This document shows, one piece after another, positions 37,390 to 46,969 of a stretch of DNA of 64,000 nucleotides. The DNA is from Sinorhizobium glycinis (GTDB taxonomy: Bacteria > Pseudomonadota > Alphaproteobacteria > Rhizobiales > Rhizobiaceae): contig NZ_LPUX01000067.1 in NCBI RefSeq assembly GCF_001651865.1, positions 538 through 64,537 of the forward strand, in the 5' to 3' direction. The first letter of the stretch is position 1; the number at the start of each line of letters is the position of its first letter. A program made the position numbers and the translations under genes. The notes under the pieces are model-generated. The model ran no database searches. It saw only the letters and a program-made list of their open reading frames with translations, and was not told where the DNA came from.

Positions 37390-38718
37390 TTATTGAACAT
37401 CGATGCGGTATGCGGTTCCTGCGCGCAGGATGTCGATGGAACCGCTGCCTTCCGTGCCCTCCAAGACGCTTCCAATTTGATCGGCTGACACGGGAGGTTT
37501 GCCGTTGATCGCCGTTAGGTAGTCGCCGGTCCTCACTCCGAACGAATAGGCGGTGCTACCTGGCGCAACATCGACGAGGACCGCTCCTGACGGCGCACAA
37601 ACCGGTGAACCGCTCGCGGATGGAAATTCAACGACGACTGAGCCTTGGTCAGAGGCGTCGCGACCAGCGGCCGGATCCGAGAGCGTCACGCTCAGCTTCT
37701 GCGACGCTTCTCCCCGACGGATATCGAGCGTGATGCGGGCGTTCGCCGGAAGCAGACTGATGGCATTCCTGAAGGCTGACTCCGTCGGGAAGGCGCGGTC
37801 GTCCAGGGCCATGATCACATCTCCAAGGCGTACACCTTGCCTCTCCGCCGGCGAATTGCAGGCGAGTTCGTTCACAAAAAGCCCTGGCTCCTGAGTGGCC
37901 CTCCCGTCTTGCGCATCCGCTGCGGCCGTCACTGAAAGGCCGAGCCAGCCTCGCTTGAATTCTCCGTGGGCGATCAGTTCGCGGACGATCTGCGCCACGA
38001 CATTAGACGGAATTGCAAAGCCGATGCCGGTACTCGTCTGATCCGGCGCGGCGATCCCGCGCGCAATGCCGATCAATTCGCCAGAGACATTGACGAGCGC
38101 TCCGCCGGAATTCCCCGGATTGATGGCCGCGTCGGTTTGGATGTAATCCTGATATTCATCGGCACCGAGGCCCGAGCGGCCCAAGCCGCTTACAATGCCG
38201 AACGTCGCCGTCTGCGCCAGGCCGAAAGGACTGCCTACCGCGGCCACAAAATCACCGACCTTGAGTTCGGATGAATTTCCCCACCTGAGTGCAGCGATTC
38301 TCGAGGCATCGATCTTTATTACCGCGAGGTCGGTCGGCGCATCCTCCCCTACCCTGTCCGCCTGGAAAACCCGTCCGTCCGCGAGCGTCACGGAAACATC
38401 ATCGGCATCGGCAACCAGGTGACGGCTGGTGACGATGTAGCCTCCCTCCCGATCGATGACCACGCCGGAGCCTGTCGCGGTCGCACCTGTTTGAACGATG
38501 AATACCTCATCCGGAAGACCGAGGACTTTGCGTACATTCGGATCCTCGAGCAACTCGCTTCTGAAAATCCCGCTGCTGACGGTGCGGATGCTGACCACCG
38601 CAGGCTGCACCTGCTCCAGCATCGCGGATACGCCCGCGTCGATGTCTGTCGCTTCGGCGGCTTCTCTGAAGGGGTCGAATAGGACGGCTAAGACCAGCAG
38701 TCTCGAGATCTTGAGCAT
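37390..38718 (-). CDS. HtrA/DegP-type serine protease with PDZ domains
   Basis: A 442-residue periplasmic S1C protease. A short hydrophobic N-terminus (LLVLAVLF) could be a signal or anchor. The catalytic triad is visible: His100 (TSRHLV), Asp130 (APTDLAV) and Ser204 (GNSGGAL). The first PDZ domain begins near GWLGLSVTAA and the second near GAVLVDVAPGSTAYSFGV. It degrades or refolds damaged envelope proteins. Convergent with the exporter operon. Confidence 0.92.
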   Translation of the reverse strand: MLKISRLLVLAVLFDPFREAAEATDIDAGVSAMLEQVQPAVVSIRTVSSGIFRSELLEDPNVRKVLGLPDEVFIVQTGATATGSGVVIDREGGYIVTSRHLVADADDVSVTLADGRVFQADRVGEDAPTDLAVIKIDASRIAALRWGNSSELKVGDFVAAVGSPFGLAQTATFGIVSGLGRSGLGADEYQDYIQTDAAINPGNSGGALVNVSGELIGIARGIAAPDQTSTGIGFAIPSNVVAQIVRELIAHGEFKRGWLGLSVTAAADAQDGRATQEPGLFVNELACNSPAERQGVRLGDVIMALDDRAFPTESAFRNAISLLPANARITLDIRRGEASQKLSVTLSDPAAGRDASDQGSVVVEFPSASGSPVCAPSGAVLVDVAPGSTAYSFGVRTGDYLTAINGKPPVSADQIGSVLEGTEGSGSIDILRAGTAYRIDVQ

Positions 38719-38909
38719 CGTCGCCCTCCATGGATTGACGCTGAGATCTCAGCCGGATTCGCCGCCCGTTGCATTGGCGCGCATCAATTCGCGACTTTCG
38801 TGCCGGCATGCGCGTGGTCGACGCGGATCAGGAGCATGGACTCATCAGCGCCAGCCTGACGCCAGCACGTGCTCAGATGCTCTCGCCGTGATGGGCCCGC
38901 ATCGGCATT

Positions 38910-40503
38910 TCATGGTTTTTCCTGTAGGGCGCGGCGCAGCCGGCGGATCACGCCTCCACGCGCCTTATCGTCCGCGGCCTTGGCCAATTCGTCCTGAAGG
39001 TCGAGGACGAGCTTCTGGAATTCATTGTGCCAATCCGTCCTTCCCGCCCGCAGCGGATCGATGCGTGGCGGAGCGACTGCTTCGGATACTTCGACTGCAC
39101 CTTGCGAACGGAGACGGAATATGCTGTCCAGTCGCGGACGGATCAGGCGATCTTCCGCTAAGAAGGTGGAGAGACGTTCCCGGAGCCCTTCAAGCGCGTC
39201 GTCCTCTCCGTGGACCAGAAAGACACCGGCGTTGATCGGCTGCCGCGCACGCACCCAGTTGGCAAGCTCCTCGCCATCGGCATGGCCGCTATAGATGTCC
39301 AGCTTCCTGATGCGAGCTCTGACGCTGATGTCGTCCCCCTGGATGCGCACGACCGAAGCACCCTCTTCGAGAAGGCGCCCGAGCGTGCCATTCGCCTGAT
39401 ACCCGACCAGCAGCACTGTCGCCTCGTCGCGCCAGAGCCAACTCTTCAAGCGATGCCGGATCCGCCCCGCTTCGCACATTCCGCTCGCGGCGATGACGAT
39501 GTGGAAGCCCCTGACGAGGTCGACGGCCTTTGACTGCTCTGCCGTCTCCGTGAACCGAACGTTTCTCGACTCGATGGCCCTGACAAGAGCGTCGCCGTTT
39601 TCAAGCTCGCGCGCATGTCGGCGGAAAATCTCGCTGGCACGGGTCGCGAGGGGAGAGTCAATGATGATTGGACATCTGGTAACGGCGCCGACTTCCATCA
39701 GATGGACAAGATCGGTCAGCAGTTCCTGCGTGCGTTCCACCGCGAAAGAGGGGATGAGAAGTGCCGTTCGGATGCGTCGCGTTTAAGACCTGCGATCGCA
39801 GAATATTACGCCGGACGGAATCGTCGGCTTCCTCGCGCTCGACATCGCCGTACGTGCTCTCGCAAATGACATAATCCCAGCCGGTCGGCGCTTTCGCATC
39901 GAACTGCAAGAGCTTGTGGCGGGGACCGATGTCGCCCGAAAACAGCAATCGCATTGCAGATGGCCCGGTATCGATCTCCATCTCGACCGAGGCAGATCCG
40001 AGCAGATGTCCCGCATTCCAGAATCGAAAACGGACTCCCTCCCCCGCCCCTTCCCAGGCTCCAAGACGCACCTGCCGAAACAGTTCGACCGCGACGGCGG
40101 CATCGCGGGCGGTATAGATGGGTGTCACGGTCTCACGGCCCCGGCGCAGATTGCGTCGATTGAGCTGATCGACTTCGCTCTCCTGAATATGAGCGGAGTC
40201 CGCCAGCATGACGGAGCAAAGGTCTGTCGTGGCGGGAGTCGCAAAGATCGGGCCGTCGTAGCCAAGCCGGGCAAGCTTCGGCAGCAGGCCGGAATGATCG
40301 ATATGCGCATGTGTGAGGATGACGGCATCGAGCTTCTTGGGATCAAAGGGAAAGGGACGGTAATTCAGTTCTTTCTCGGTCTTTGACCCTTGAAAGAGGC
40401 CGCAGACGACCAGGATCTTCGTGGCACCGAATTCGACGAGTTGGCAGGAACCCGTAACGGTCCCGGCTGCCCCATGAAAACGGATGGTCGGTTCAATCGC
40501 CAT
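38910..40503 (-). pseudogene. MBL-fold/beta-CASP nuclease-like protein, split by frameshift
   Basis: Two adjoining frames make one protein of the MBL/beta-CASP/RMMBL family (RNA-processing exonuclease-like, about 530 residues). The N-terminal part has TGSCQLVE and HAHIDHSG (residues 65-72). The C-terminal part has IDSPLATRASEIFRRH, AASGMCEAGRI, and the RMMBL segment YSGHADGEELANW. The break is near 39755-39765, where GGCACTTCTCATCCCC needs two more bases to continue as LLIPSFAVERTQELL. Probably inactive unless the deletion is an assembly error. A FixK box is centred 70 bases upstream. Confidence 0.8.
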
Positions 40504-40872
40504 GGTTCAAGGCCCTGATCTTAAGAACGGCAGATCTAAACATGCACACTTGCGCAGACGGGCGACTTGATGCGGATCAAAGATGCTATGATCCGGCCAG
40601 AACCTCCCAACTTCTAATGTTGGTCAACCGCCTTTCGGCTCGGTCGGACAATCCCTTGGCCGCTTCGTCGGGCCACGTTCGATTTCTCCATGCACCGAGT
40701 AGGCAGCCACGTCATGCGGGGCTTTAGCTTCTTGTCGCCGATCTGCGTTTGGCGGACAGTCGCCTCCGATCAGCGCTGAGGAGTGATGCGACTTCCATTC
40801 ACATGATCTAGCTCAATGTGGTGACCGCAATGTGGGTGATGCTAAGGTGTTGCCGCATCAGAGGGCATACCA
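40504..40872. other. Gene-free spacer with a FixK box
   Basis: About 370 bases between the divergent MBL and DUF6064-type remnants. It holds the FixK box at 40567-40580 and a one-mismatch site ATGATCTAGCTCAA at 40803-40816, centred about 63 bases before the DUF6064 start. Nothing else recognised. Confidence 0.6.
40567..40580 (-). promoter_or_regulatory. FixK/FNR box (TTGATGCGGATCAA)
   Basis: Perfect TTGA-N6-TCAA palindrome centred 70 bases upstream of the MBL/beta-CASP gene start. Confidence 0.8.
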
Positions 40873-41567
40873 TGCCGTTCACCGAGGAGCAGTTTTTCAA
40901 GTATTCGCCGCCTATAACGCGGCGATCTCACCGCTGCCCGCGGTCGCTTACGTCCTCGGATTTACAGCGTTCGGTCTCCTATTCTGGCGGTCTCGGACCT
41001 CCACTGTACTGGTTATGGCGATCCTGGCGCTGGTGTTTCTTGTTAACGGCGTGGGGTACCATTGGTCATTCTTCGCCAGCATCAATCCCGCTGCTCAATC
41101 TTCGGCGCGGTGTTCGTCCTCCAAGCGCTGCTCCTCGCTGCCGCTCCATTTGTCTCACCGGGCTTTCGATTGGCGCCCTCGAATGATGTGCGCACGGTCG
41201 CCGGTCTCGCACTCGCCGCTTACGCGATCTTGATCTATCAGGTTCTCGGTTGGCTATTCGGCCACGTCTACCCGGCGGTGCCCGTGTTCGGGATCGCACC
41301 TGGCCCAACCACGATCTTCACAATCGGAATCCTGCTGCTGGGGCCTTGGCACGTCACGCGATGGCTCCTCTTGATCCCTGTGCTTTGGACGATTATCGGC
41401 GGCAGCGCGGCCCTTCTGCTCAACGTGCCGCAGGACCACGGCCCGCTGGCCGCATTTCTCGTGGTCCTCGCGTTCGGGCCGCAAACTGGTTCCACGCGGG
41501 TATCGGGCGCCGCATGGTCAAAGCGACTCGCGCTCGTAGCGCAAATCCATGTGGTCGCCCCGGCTAG
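40873..41567 (+). pseudogene. DUF6064-like membrane protein with several frameshifts
   Basis: Pieces in all three frames join into one hydrophobic protein: MPFTEEQFFK, then VFAAYNAAISPLPAVAYVLG to HWSFFASINPA, then IFGAVFVLQALLLAAA to AFLVVLAFG, then FHAGIGRRM. The joints fall near 40900, 41094 and 41485, each fitting loss of one base. Several membrane spans. The DUF6064 name is from memory of the family pattern. Non-functional as read. Confidence 0.65.
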
Positions 41568-41570
41568 TCA

Positions 41571-42593
41571 TTAAGGGTCTTTATCTCGCGCATCGGACTT
41601 CCGGTCCCCAATGGTCGCGACGAAAATGGCTTTGATCGTGTGCACCCGGTTTTCCGCCTGGTCGAACACAACGGAAGCTTTCGATTCAAAGATCGCATCC
41701 GAGACTTCCATGCAGTCGAGCCCGAACTGTTTCGCGATGCAGGCGCCGGCCTTCGAGCTGTTATCGTGGAAGGCAGGCAAGCAATGCATGAACTTGCAAT
41801 CTGGATTGTCAGTGGCTTCCATAACATTGGCCCTGATGCCGAAAGGCGCCAGCAGCCTGATGCGCTCGGCCCAGCCCGCCTCCTGCTCTCCCAGCCACGA
41901 AGCCGTGTAGACGAAATCGGCGCCCAACACTCCGGCGCCGACATGTTCCAGGACCGTGAACTTGCCGCCGTTCTTGTGCGCTTCCGACGCCACTTCGTCG
42001 ATGAAGGACGAAGCGGGCCAGAAGATCGGCGGCGAGACAATGCGGAAGTCCATGCCGAGCTTGGCCGCTCCGATGGCGAGTGACCCGGCAATAGCACAGC
42101 GGCCGTCGCCCAGGAATGCGGTCGTGACTTCCGGCAGCGCCTTGTCCGCCACTTCCTGCATCGTCAGCAAATCTGCCAATGCCTGTATTGGTAGGGATTC
42201 ATCGGTAAAGCCATTGTGGACAGGCACGTGGGCATGTGCCGCCAGCTCCTTCAAGGTCCGAGCGTGGCCGCAATATTCGATAGCGTCGTAGATCCTGCCG
42301 AGCACGCGGGCCGTGTCCTTGATTGATCCGCAACGCCCCGGATGGCTCGCGGGGAGCGTGAGACTGACGACGCGCGCGCCTTGATCATAGGCTGCAATTT
42401 CAGATCCGAGGAGAGTGCCGATGGAATCGTCCTCGCTGACAAGCGCGATATTCTTGCCACGAAGCCGCAGTATTTCATTGCCGCCTCCCTTTTCGGCCTT
42501 CAACTCGGCGGCGAGCTGCAACAGAAACCCGATCTCCCCTGCAGTGAATTCGTCGAGCGTAACGAAACTGCGGCCGCGAAGATTGTTGGACAT
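41571..42593 (-). CDS. Ornithine carbamoyltransferase-like protein with lost substrate motifs
   Basis: A 340-residue protein that aligns with OTCase (ArgF/ArcB) end to end: LDEFTAGEI, LRGKNIALV, AAYDQGARVV, SIKDTARVLGRIYD, ADLLTMQE, HCLPAFHD (270-277) and HTIKAIFVATIGD. Yet the carbamoyl-phosphate motif STRTR reads DSIGT (57-61), HPTQ reads LPIQ (134-137), the NNMGNS region reads CAIAGS (about 166-171) and the DVWxSMG ornithine loop reads ASWLGEQ (231-237). The fold is kept, the active site is not, and no frameshift explains it. ATG at 42593. Two perfect FixK boxes upstream suggest the gene is expressed. Probably a pseudoenzyme or a transferase with another substrate. Confidence 0.85.
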   Translation of the reverse strand: MSNNLRGRSFVTLDEFTAGEIGFLLQLAAELKAEKGGGNEILRLRGKNIALVSEDDSIGTLLGSEIAAYDQGARVVSLTLPASHPGRCGSIKDTARVLGRIYDAIEYCGHARTLKELAAHAHVPVHNGFTDESLPIQALADLLTMQEVADKALPEVTTAFLGDGRCAIAGSLAIGAAKLGMDFRIVSPPIFWPASSFIDEVASEAHKNGGKFTVLEHVGAGVLGADFVYTASWLGEQEAGWAERIRLLAPFGIRANVMEATDNPDCKFMHCLPAFHDNSSKAGACIAKQFGLDCMEVSDAIFESKASVVFDQAENRVHTIKAIFVATIGDRKSDARDKDP

Positions 42594-42687
42594 GGCATGC
42601 CCCGTCGCTTTGGTTGTTGGCGCAGAAGCTGCAACGTTGCGCAGCAGCGCGCATTCGGAATTGAACAACAGATACGACCCGCAGGCT

Positions 42688-42735
42688 TTGACTCTCATCA
42701 AAACCAAGGACTTCCACGGCTTTGATAAACATCAA
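42688..42735 (-). promoter_or_regulatory. Two FixK/FNR boxes upstream of the OTCase-like gene
   Basis: TTGACTCTCATCAA (42688-42701) and TTGATAAACATCAA (42722-42735), both perfect, centred 34 bp apart and 101 and 135 bases before the start codon. The only doubled site seen in the window. Confidence 0.8.
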
Positions 42736-42876
42736 TGACGGCGCGTCCCGCCTCTCGGAGAATGCCTCTGAATTCTGGCGGTCGCAGGTCTGCAAGAGTT
42801 GACGCCGCGATCGTCAATTGACCGTTTCTGAAACGGGCCAACGATTAAGCTGAGATACATTTTGATGGAGAGCAAC

Positions 42877-43320
42877 ATGGCTGCTGCCTACGCCGTAGGT
42901 CCGATCAAGCGGCACCAAGTTGACAAAGCGTACCGGCTGATCGACGCAGCCGGCTGCCATTTCGACTTGCAGACTTGGCGCGAATTCTGCGCAGCGACCA
43001 GTGCCCGAGAATGCTCGGCATCCTGTGTGGAAGGAATAGTGACCGCAGAGAATCCGCTCGGTTATATCGCCGGAATCTGCATCATGCGCTCAGTGCAGAA
43101 CGAAACATACGGCAGGATGGTGGACGTGCCTGTATTCATCGTGACAAGTGCGGGGGACACGCGTGGCGTATCAAACTCGCTTCTTGCGTATTTCATGGCG
43201 GTCGCCCGCAAGAACAATTGCGGGTTCATTCGCGTCGCCGCACTCGATCCAACCGACTGGCCAAGCTCAATCGCCACCTCGCCCCGAGAGGACCGCGGCA
43301 TCCTCATACCTGTTCAATAG
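42877..43320 (+). CDS. Acetyltransferase-like (GNAT-fold?) protein of unknown function
   Basis: A 147-residue soluble protein. The layout (YRLIDAAGCHFDLQTWREFC, then PLGYIAGICIM, VPVFIVTSAGDTRGVSNSLLAYFMAVARKNNCGFIRVAAL) resembles a GNAT fold with a possible acetyl-CoA loop around AGDTRGVSNSL, but the match is weak. The ATG at 42877 after GGAG is preferred to the one at 42865. Divergent from the OTCase-like gene, 140 bases from the nearer FixK box. Partners unknown. Confidence 0.6.
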   Translation: MAAAYAVGPIKRHQVDKAYRLIDAAGCHFDLQTWREFCAATSARECSASCVEGIVTAENPLGYIAGICIMRSVQNETYGRMVDVPVFIVTSAGDTRGVSNSLLAYFMAVARKNNCGFIRVAALDPTDWPSSIATSPREDRGILIPVQ

Positions 43321-43375
43321 CCCTGACTTGAGCTGAGAACCCGATTTCGTCCTGGCGCCGCTGCGACCGGCGACG

Positions 43376-43570
43376 CTAGGAACGCTGGCGTGTCGTCCTC
43401 GCGCTGAAAACGTATCCAACCCCTCTAACCGACTTGATCAGAGCAGGGCGGGTAGAATCACGCTCAATCTTGCGCCTTAGGCGAGCAATCTGGGCGTCGA
43501 TGGTGCGATCGAAGGCCTCTAGGTTTCGACCTCTTGTAAGATCCATCAACAACTCGCGTTGCAGCACACG
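43376..43570 (-). pseudogene. C-terminal fragment of an OmpR-family response regulator
   Basis: The last 60 or so residues (RELLMDLTRGRNLEAF, IDAQIARLRRKIERD, LIKSVRGVGYVF) are the winged-helix DNA-binding domain end of an OmpR/PhoB-type regulator. Upstream of about 43570 the frame has no receiver domain and overlaps the opposing acyl-CoA synthetase fragment. The gene has lost its 5' part at this junction. Confidence 0.8.
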
Positions 43571-43576
43571 GCCCGC

Positions 43577-44953
43577 ATGCTTGACAAGTACGTGGCCTTG
43601 GCGGCTTCTTATCTCGCCAGATGGTCGAAGGCGCAGGAGGCGCTGGTCTGCGTGCCACCGATCGAAAGCCAAGTGCCTCTCCAGCGGGGCTTCGTGCAAT
43701 CCATTTTCCGGAAAGTCACGGCCGAAGGTCGCCGGATGCTGGCTGAGCCGGAGGCGAAGGCGGTAATCGCAGCGTACGGCATTCCCGTCCCTCAGACGGT
43801 CGTCGCAAAAACAGCAGAGGAGGCGGAAGCGGCGGCCCGCTCGCTGGTTGCGAGCGCACCGAAGGTGGTGGTCAAACTGATATCGAAGTCGGTCACGCAC
43901 AAATCCGATGTGGACGGCGTCGTCCTTGACATCCGGACTCCCCTCGCGGCCCGGCAGGCTGCGGAGAGCATTGCTGCGCGGCTCGAAGTGCACGACCCGA
44001 CTGCCGTGGTCGACGGTTTTGCAGTCCAGCCGATGGTCGAACGCAGACAGGGGTGGGAACTGATCCTCGGCGTCACCCGAGATCCCATCTTCGGTCCGGT
44101 TATTCTGTTTGGTTCGGGAGGTATTTCGGTGGAAGTGGTCGCAGACACCGCGGTGGCGCTTCCCCCACTTGATGCCGTGCTCGCAGGCGACCTGATCGAC
44201 CAGACGCGGGTCGGAAAGCTCCTCGCTGGGTTCCGCAACCAGCCGGCCGCGGATAGGAAGGCGGTCTGCAATGCTCTCACAGCGCTGTCGCAGATTATCG
44301 TTGATTTCCCCTGCGTGCTCTCGATGGATATTAATCCGCTGGTCGCGAGCGCCGAGGGCGTCATCGCTGTGGACGCGCGCATCGAAATCGACCTACAGGC
44401 GGTCGTCCTCCCCGGCCCTAATCGCGATCTCGCGATCCACCGCTATCCGAGCGATTGGGAGAAGCAGATCGCGCTCGCCGACCGGCTTTACCATCTGCGG
44501 CCGATCAGACCGGCAGACGCGGCACTCTATCCTGATTTTTTGGCAAAGACGTCCTCAACGGACATCCGATTTCGGTTCCTGTCATCGCGCAAGCACTTCC
44601 AGGACCAGATGCTGGTGAGGCTCACGCAGGTAGACTATGAACGCGAAATGGCCTTCGTCGCGCTCGACAAGCAAACCGGCGCGCTCGCCGGGATTGCCAG
44701 GCTTTACGCGGATCCCGATCACGAGGTCGCGGAATATGGCTTGCTGGTCAGGACCGACCTGCAGGGGCATGGTCTTGGCTGGGCTCTGCTCTCTCATCTT
44801 AGGGACTATGCTGCCGCCGATGGTCTGCAGCGTATCGAAGGCCTCGTTCTGAGTGACAATGCGAAAATGCTCAGAATGTGCAGGGAGTTTGGCTTTGCGA
44901 TTTCAACGCATCCGGCAGATGCAAGTCTGAGGATTGCGACACTGGTGCTGTAG
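43577..44953 (+). pseudogene. ADP-forming acyl-CoA synthetase/GNAT fusion, N-terminus deleted
   Basis: A 458-residue frame holding the C-terminal half of the Pat-like fusion family: an ATP-grasp domain (LAEPEAKAVIAAYGIPVP, KVVVKLISKSVTHKSDVDGVV, LFGSGGISVEV, DINPLVA) and a C-terminal GNAT acetyltransferase (LYHLRPIRPADAALYPDFL, AEYGLLVRTDLQGHGLGWAL). The CoA-binding and succinyl-CoA-synthetase-like domains, about 430 residues, are absent, cut at the junction with the response-regulator fragment. No clear ribosome-binding site at the first ATG. The GNAT part is intact, so residual function is conceivable. Confidence 0.78.
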
Positions 44954-44970
44954 CGTCAGGCGGGAGCTTC

Positions 44971-44984
44971 TTGACGAAGATCAA
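44971..44984 (+). promoter_or_regulatory. FixK/FNR box (TTGACGAAGATCAA)
   Basis: Perfect palindrome centred 72 bases before the first Usp start codon. Confidence 0.82.
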
Positions 44985-45049
44985 TGTTGCGGCCCCCGTC
45001 GGGTTTAGAGTGCTTTCAGAACTCCAAACCGCTCGGGGAGACCGAATCA

Positions 45050-45874
45050 ATGACCTACAAGACAGTTCTTCAAGTGCTCGATGCAAACCAGTACCAAACA
45101 GACCTCGCAGCGGCGGCAGAACTCTGCGCCGCAGCCAACGCCCATCTCTCGGTCCTCCTGGTCAAGGTCGCGGCTCCACCTCGGTTCGGGGACCATGCAG
45201 GCCTCTCGGTCGCGTGGCTGGACATACAGGCGGCCGAGTTCGAACAGCTCGAAAAGGCCGTCGAGGCAGTACGAACGACGCTCAAGGACATGGGTTTATC
45301 GTTCGACGTCGCCGGCGAATACACCGAGCCTGCACGGGCAGACGACCTGGTCGGAGAGCGGGCACGCTACGCTGATGTTACATTGATCGGGACCAACATG
45401 GACCCGTCGTTGCGGGCGCGCGCCATCGAAGGCGCCCTTTTCTATTCGGCGCGCCCGGTCCTGCTTGCAAACCAGCGTCAATCGGCAACCTTGCTTCCGA
45501 AGAGGATTCTGCTGGCGTGGAACTCCAGCCTAGAATCCACAAGGTCGGCTCGCGAGGCGCTCGATATGATGAAAAATGCCGAAGGCGTAAACGTGGTGTT
45601 GGTCGACCCCACAGCCTCTCGCTGGAACGGCGACGAGCCCGGCGCGGATGTCGCGACTTATCTTGCCCGCCACGGCATAAACGTGACCGTCGATCGGCTT
45701 CCGAGCGCTGGACGCGGGGTCGAGGAAGTTCTCAATCAGCGTGCAATGGACACCGGCGCCGACCTGATCGTGATCGGGGCATACGGCCATATGCGTCTTC
45801 GCGAGAGGATTTTCGGTGGTGTCACGAACGCGATGATCGAGGCACCGATCGTACCGGTGTTGATGGTCCGTTGA
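45050..45874 (+). CDS. Universal stress protein, tandem UspA domains (first of a pair)
   Basis: A 274-residue cytoplasmic protein with two UspA domains (about 1-145 and 150-274). The second carries the ATP-binding signature GAYGHMRLRERIFGGVTNAMI (G-2x-G-9x-G). The ATG at 45050 follows GGGGAGA. Paralogue of the next gene, with the same FixK-box spacing, so both look like direct low-oxygen targets. Family role: nucleotide-binding stress survival factor; partners unknown. Confidence 0.93.
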   Translation: MTYKTVLQVLDANQYQTDLAAAAELCAAANAHLSVLLVKVAAPPRFGDHAGLSVAWLDIQAAEFEQLEKAVEAVRTTLKDMGLSFDVAGEYTEPARADDLVGERARYADVTLIGTNMDPSLRARAIEGALFYSARPVLLANQRQSATLLPKRILLAWNSSLESTRSAREALDMMKNAEGVNVVLVDPTASRWNGDEPGADVATYLARHGINVTVDRLPSAGRGVEEVLNQRAMDTGADLIVIGAYGHMRLRERIFGGVTNAMIEAPIVPVLMVR

Positions 45875-45997
45875 TATCACTCAGGCCACACCGAAAACAT
45901 GGGCGCCGCTTTTTCGGCGCTCAGTTCGGGTGTGCGATCGCGCCGCGCTCGGCCAATTCAACGCCAAGGAACGTAACACTCGCACCGCGGAAGCTTC

Positions 45998-46011
45998 TTG
46001 ACAGGAATCAA
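45998..46011 (+). promoter_or_regulatory. FixK/FNR box (TTGACAGGAATCAA)
   Basis: Perfect palindrome centred 72 bases before the second Usp start. The flanking bases (AGCTTC before, TG after) also match the site of the first usp gene, suggesting the promoter was duplicated with the gene. Confidence 0.82.
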
Positions 46012-46076
46012 TGTGGCCACGCCGCGTGGAGATACATTGCTTAAGAAACTGCCTATCGATCTCGGAGGAGAAAGCA

Positions 46077-46910
46077 ATGACCCACAAGACAATTCTTTTG
46101 GTGACCGATGCAAACGAGCACGAAAATGATCTGACAGCGGCAGCAGATCTCTGCACGGCCGTAAATGCCCATCTTTCGGTTCTCCTGGTCAAGCTCGCCG
46201 CTCCGCCTCCGCTCGGCGAATATGCGGCCATGTCGGTCGCCTGGCTGGACGAACGGGCCGAGGATATACAGCAACTGGACGAGGCAGTGGAGAGGGCCAG
46301 GGCGACGCTAAAGGGCCTTGAGATCTCATTCGATGCAAATGGCATCTACTGCGAGACCGCATGGGCCGACAACGATGTCGGCAGCCGCGCGCGCTATGCC
46401 GACATCACGTTGATCGGCGCGAGCCTGAGGACAGATACTCCGTTGCGGGCGCGAGCCATTGACGGAGCGCTCTTCTATTCGGCGCGACCGGTTCTGCTCG
46501 CAACCAATCGCCACTCCCTCACCTTGCGGCCCAAGAAGATTCTTCTCGCATGGAATTCGACAATGGAATCGGCGCGAGCGGCCCGCGAAGCCTTGGAAAT
46601 GATGGAGAGCGCCGAGGAAGTGAATGTCGTGCTGATTGATCCGGACGCAGCTTCGACCAAAAACGGCCAGGAACCGGGTGCTGATGTTGCCACCTATCTC
46701 GCTCGCCACGGCATCACGGTGACCGTCGATAGGCTTCCGAGCGCCGGTCGCCGCGTCGAGGAGGTTCTGATCCAGCATGCCATCGATACCTCTGCCGATC
46801 TGATCGTGATGGGGGCGTACGGACATACTCGTCTTCGCGAAAGAATATTCGGCGGTGTTACCAAGGCGATGATTGAAGCACCGGTTGTTCCGGTGTTGAT
46901 GGTGCACTGA
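46077..46910 (+). CDS. Universal stress protein, tandem UspA domains (second of a pair)
   Basis: A 277-residue tandem UspA protein closely related to its upstream neighbour, for example MTxKTxLxVxDAN at the start and ERIFGGVTxAMIEAPxVPVLMV at the end. ATP signature GAYGHTRLRERIFGGVT. The ATG at 46077 follows GGAGGAGAAAGCA. Ends 21 bases before a bidirectional hairpin terminator. Confidence 0.93.
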   Translation: MTHKTILLVTDANEHENDLTAAADLCTAVNAHLSVLLVKLAAPPPLGEYAAMSVAWLDERAEDIQQLDEAVERARATLKGLEISFDANGIYCETAWADNDVGSRARYADITLIGASLRTDTPLRARAIDGALFYSARPVLLATNRHSLTLRPKKILLAWNSTMESARAAREALEMMESAEEVNVVLIDPDAASTKNGQEPGADVATYLARHGITVTVDRLPSAGRRVEEVLIQHAIDTSADLIVMGAYGHTRLRERIFGGVTKAMIEAPVVPVLMVH

Positions 46911-46931
46911 ACATTCCCTATCACGTCAAAG

Positions 46932-46958
46932 AAAGGCGCCGCATCGAACGGCGCCTTT
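46932..46958. terminator. Bidirectional terminator between convergent genes
   Basis: AAAGGCGCCG (46932-46941) and CGGCGCCTTT (46949-46958) form a perfect 10-bp stem with a 7-base loop, with A and T runs on either side, between the usp gene and the convergent flavin-barrel gene. Confidence 0.8.
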
Positions 46959-46969
46959 GTCATTTGTCC

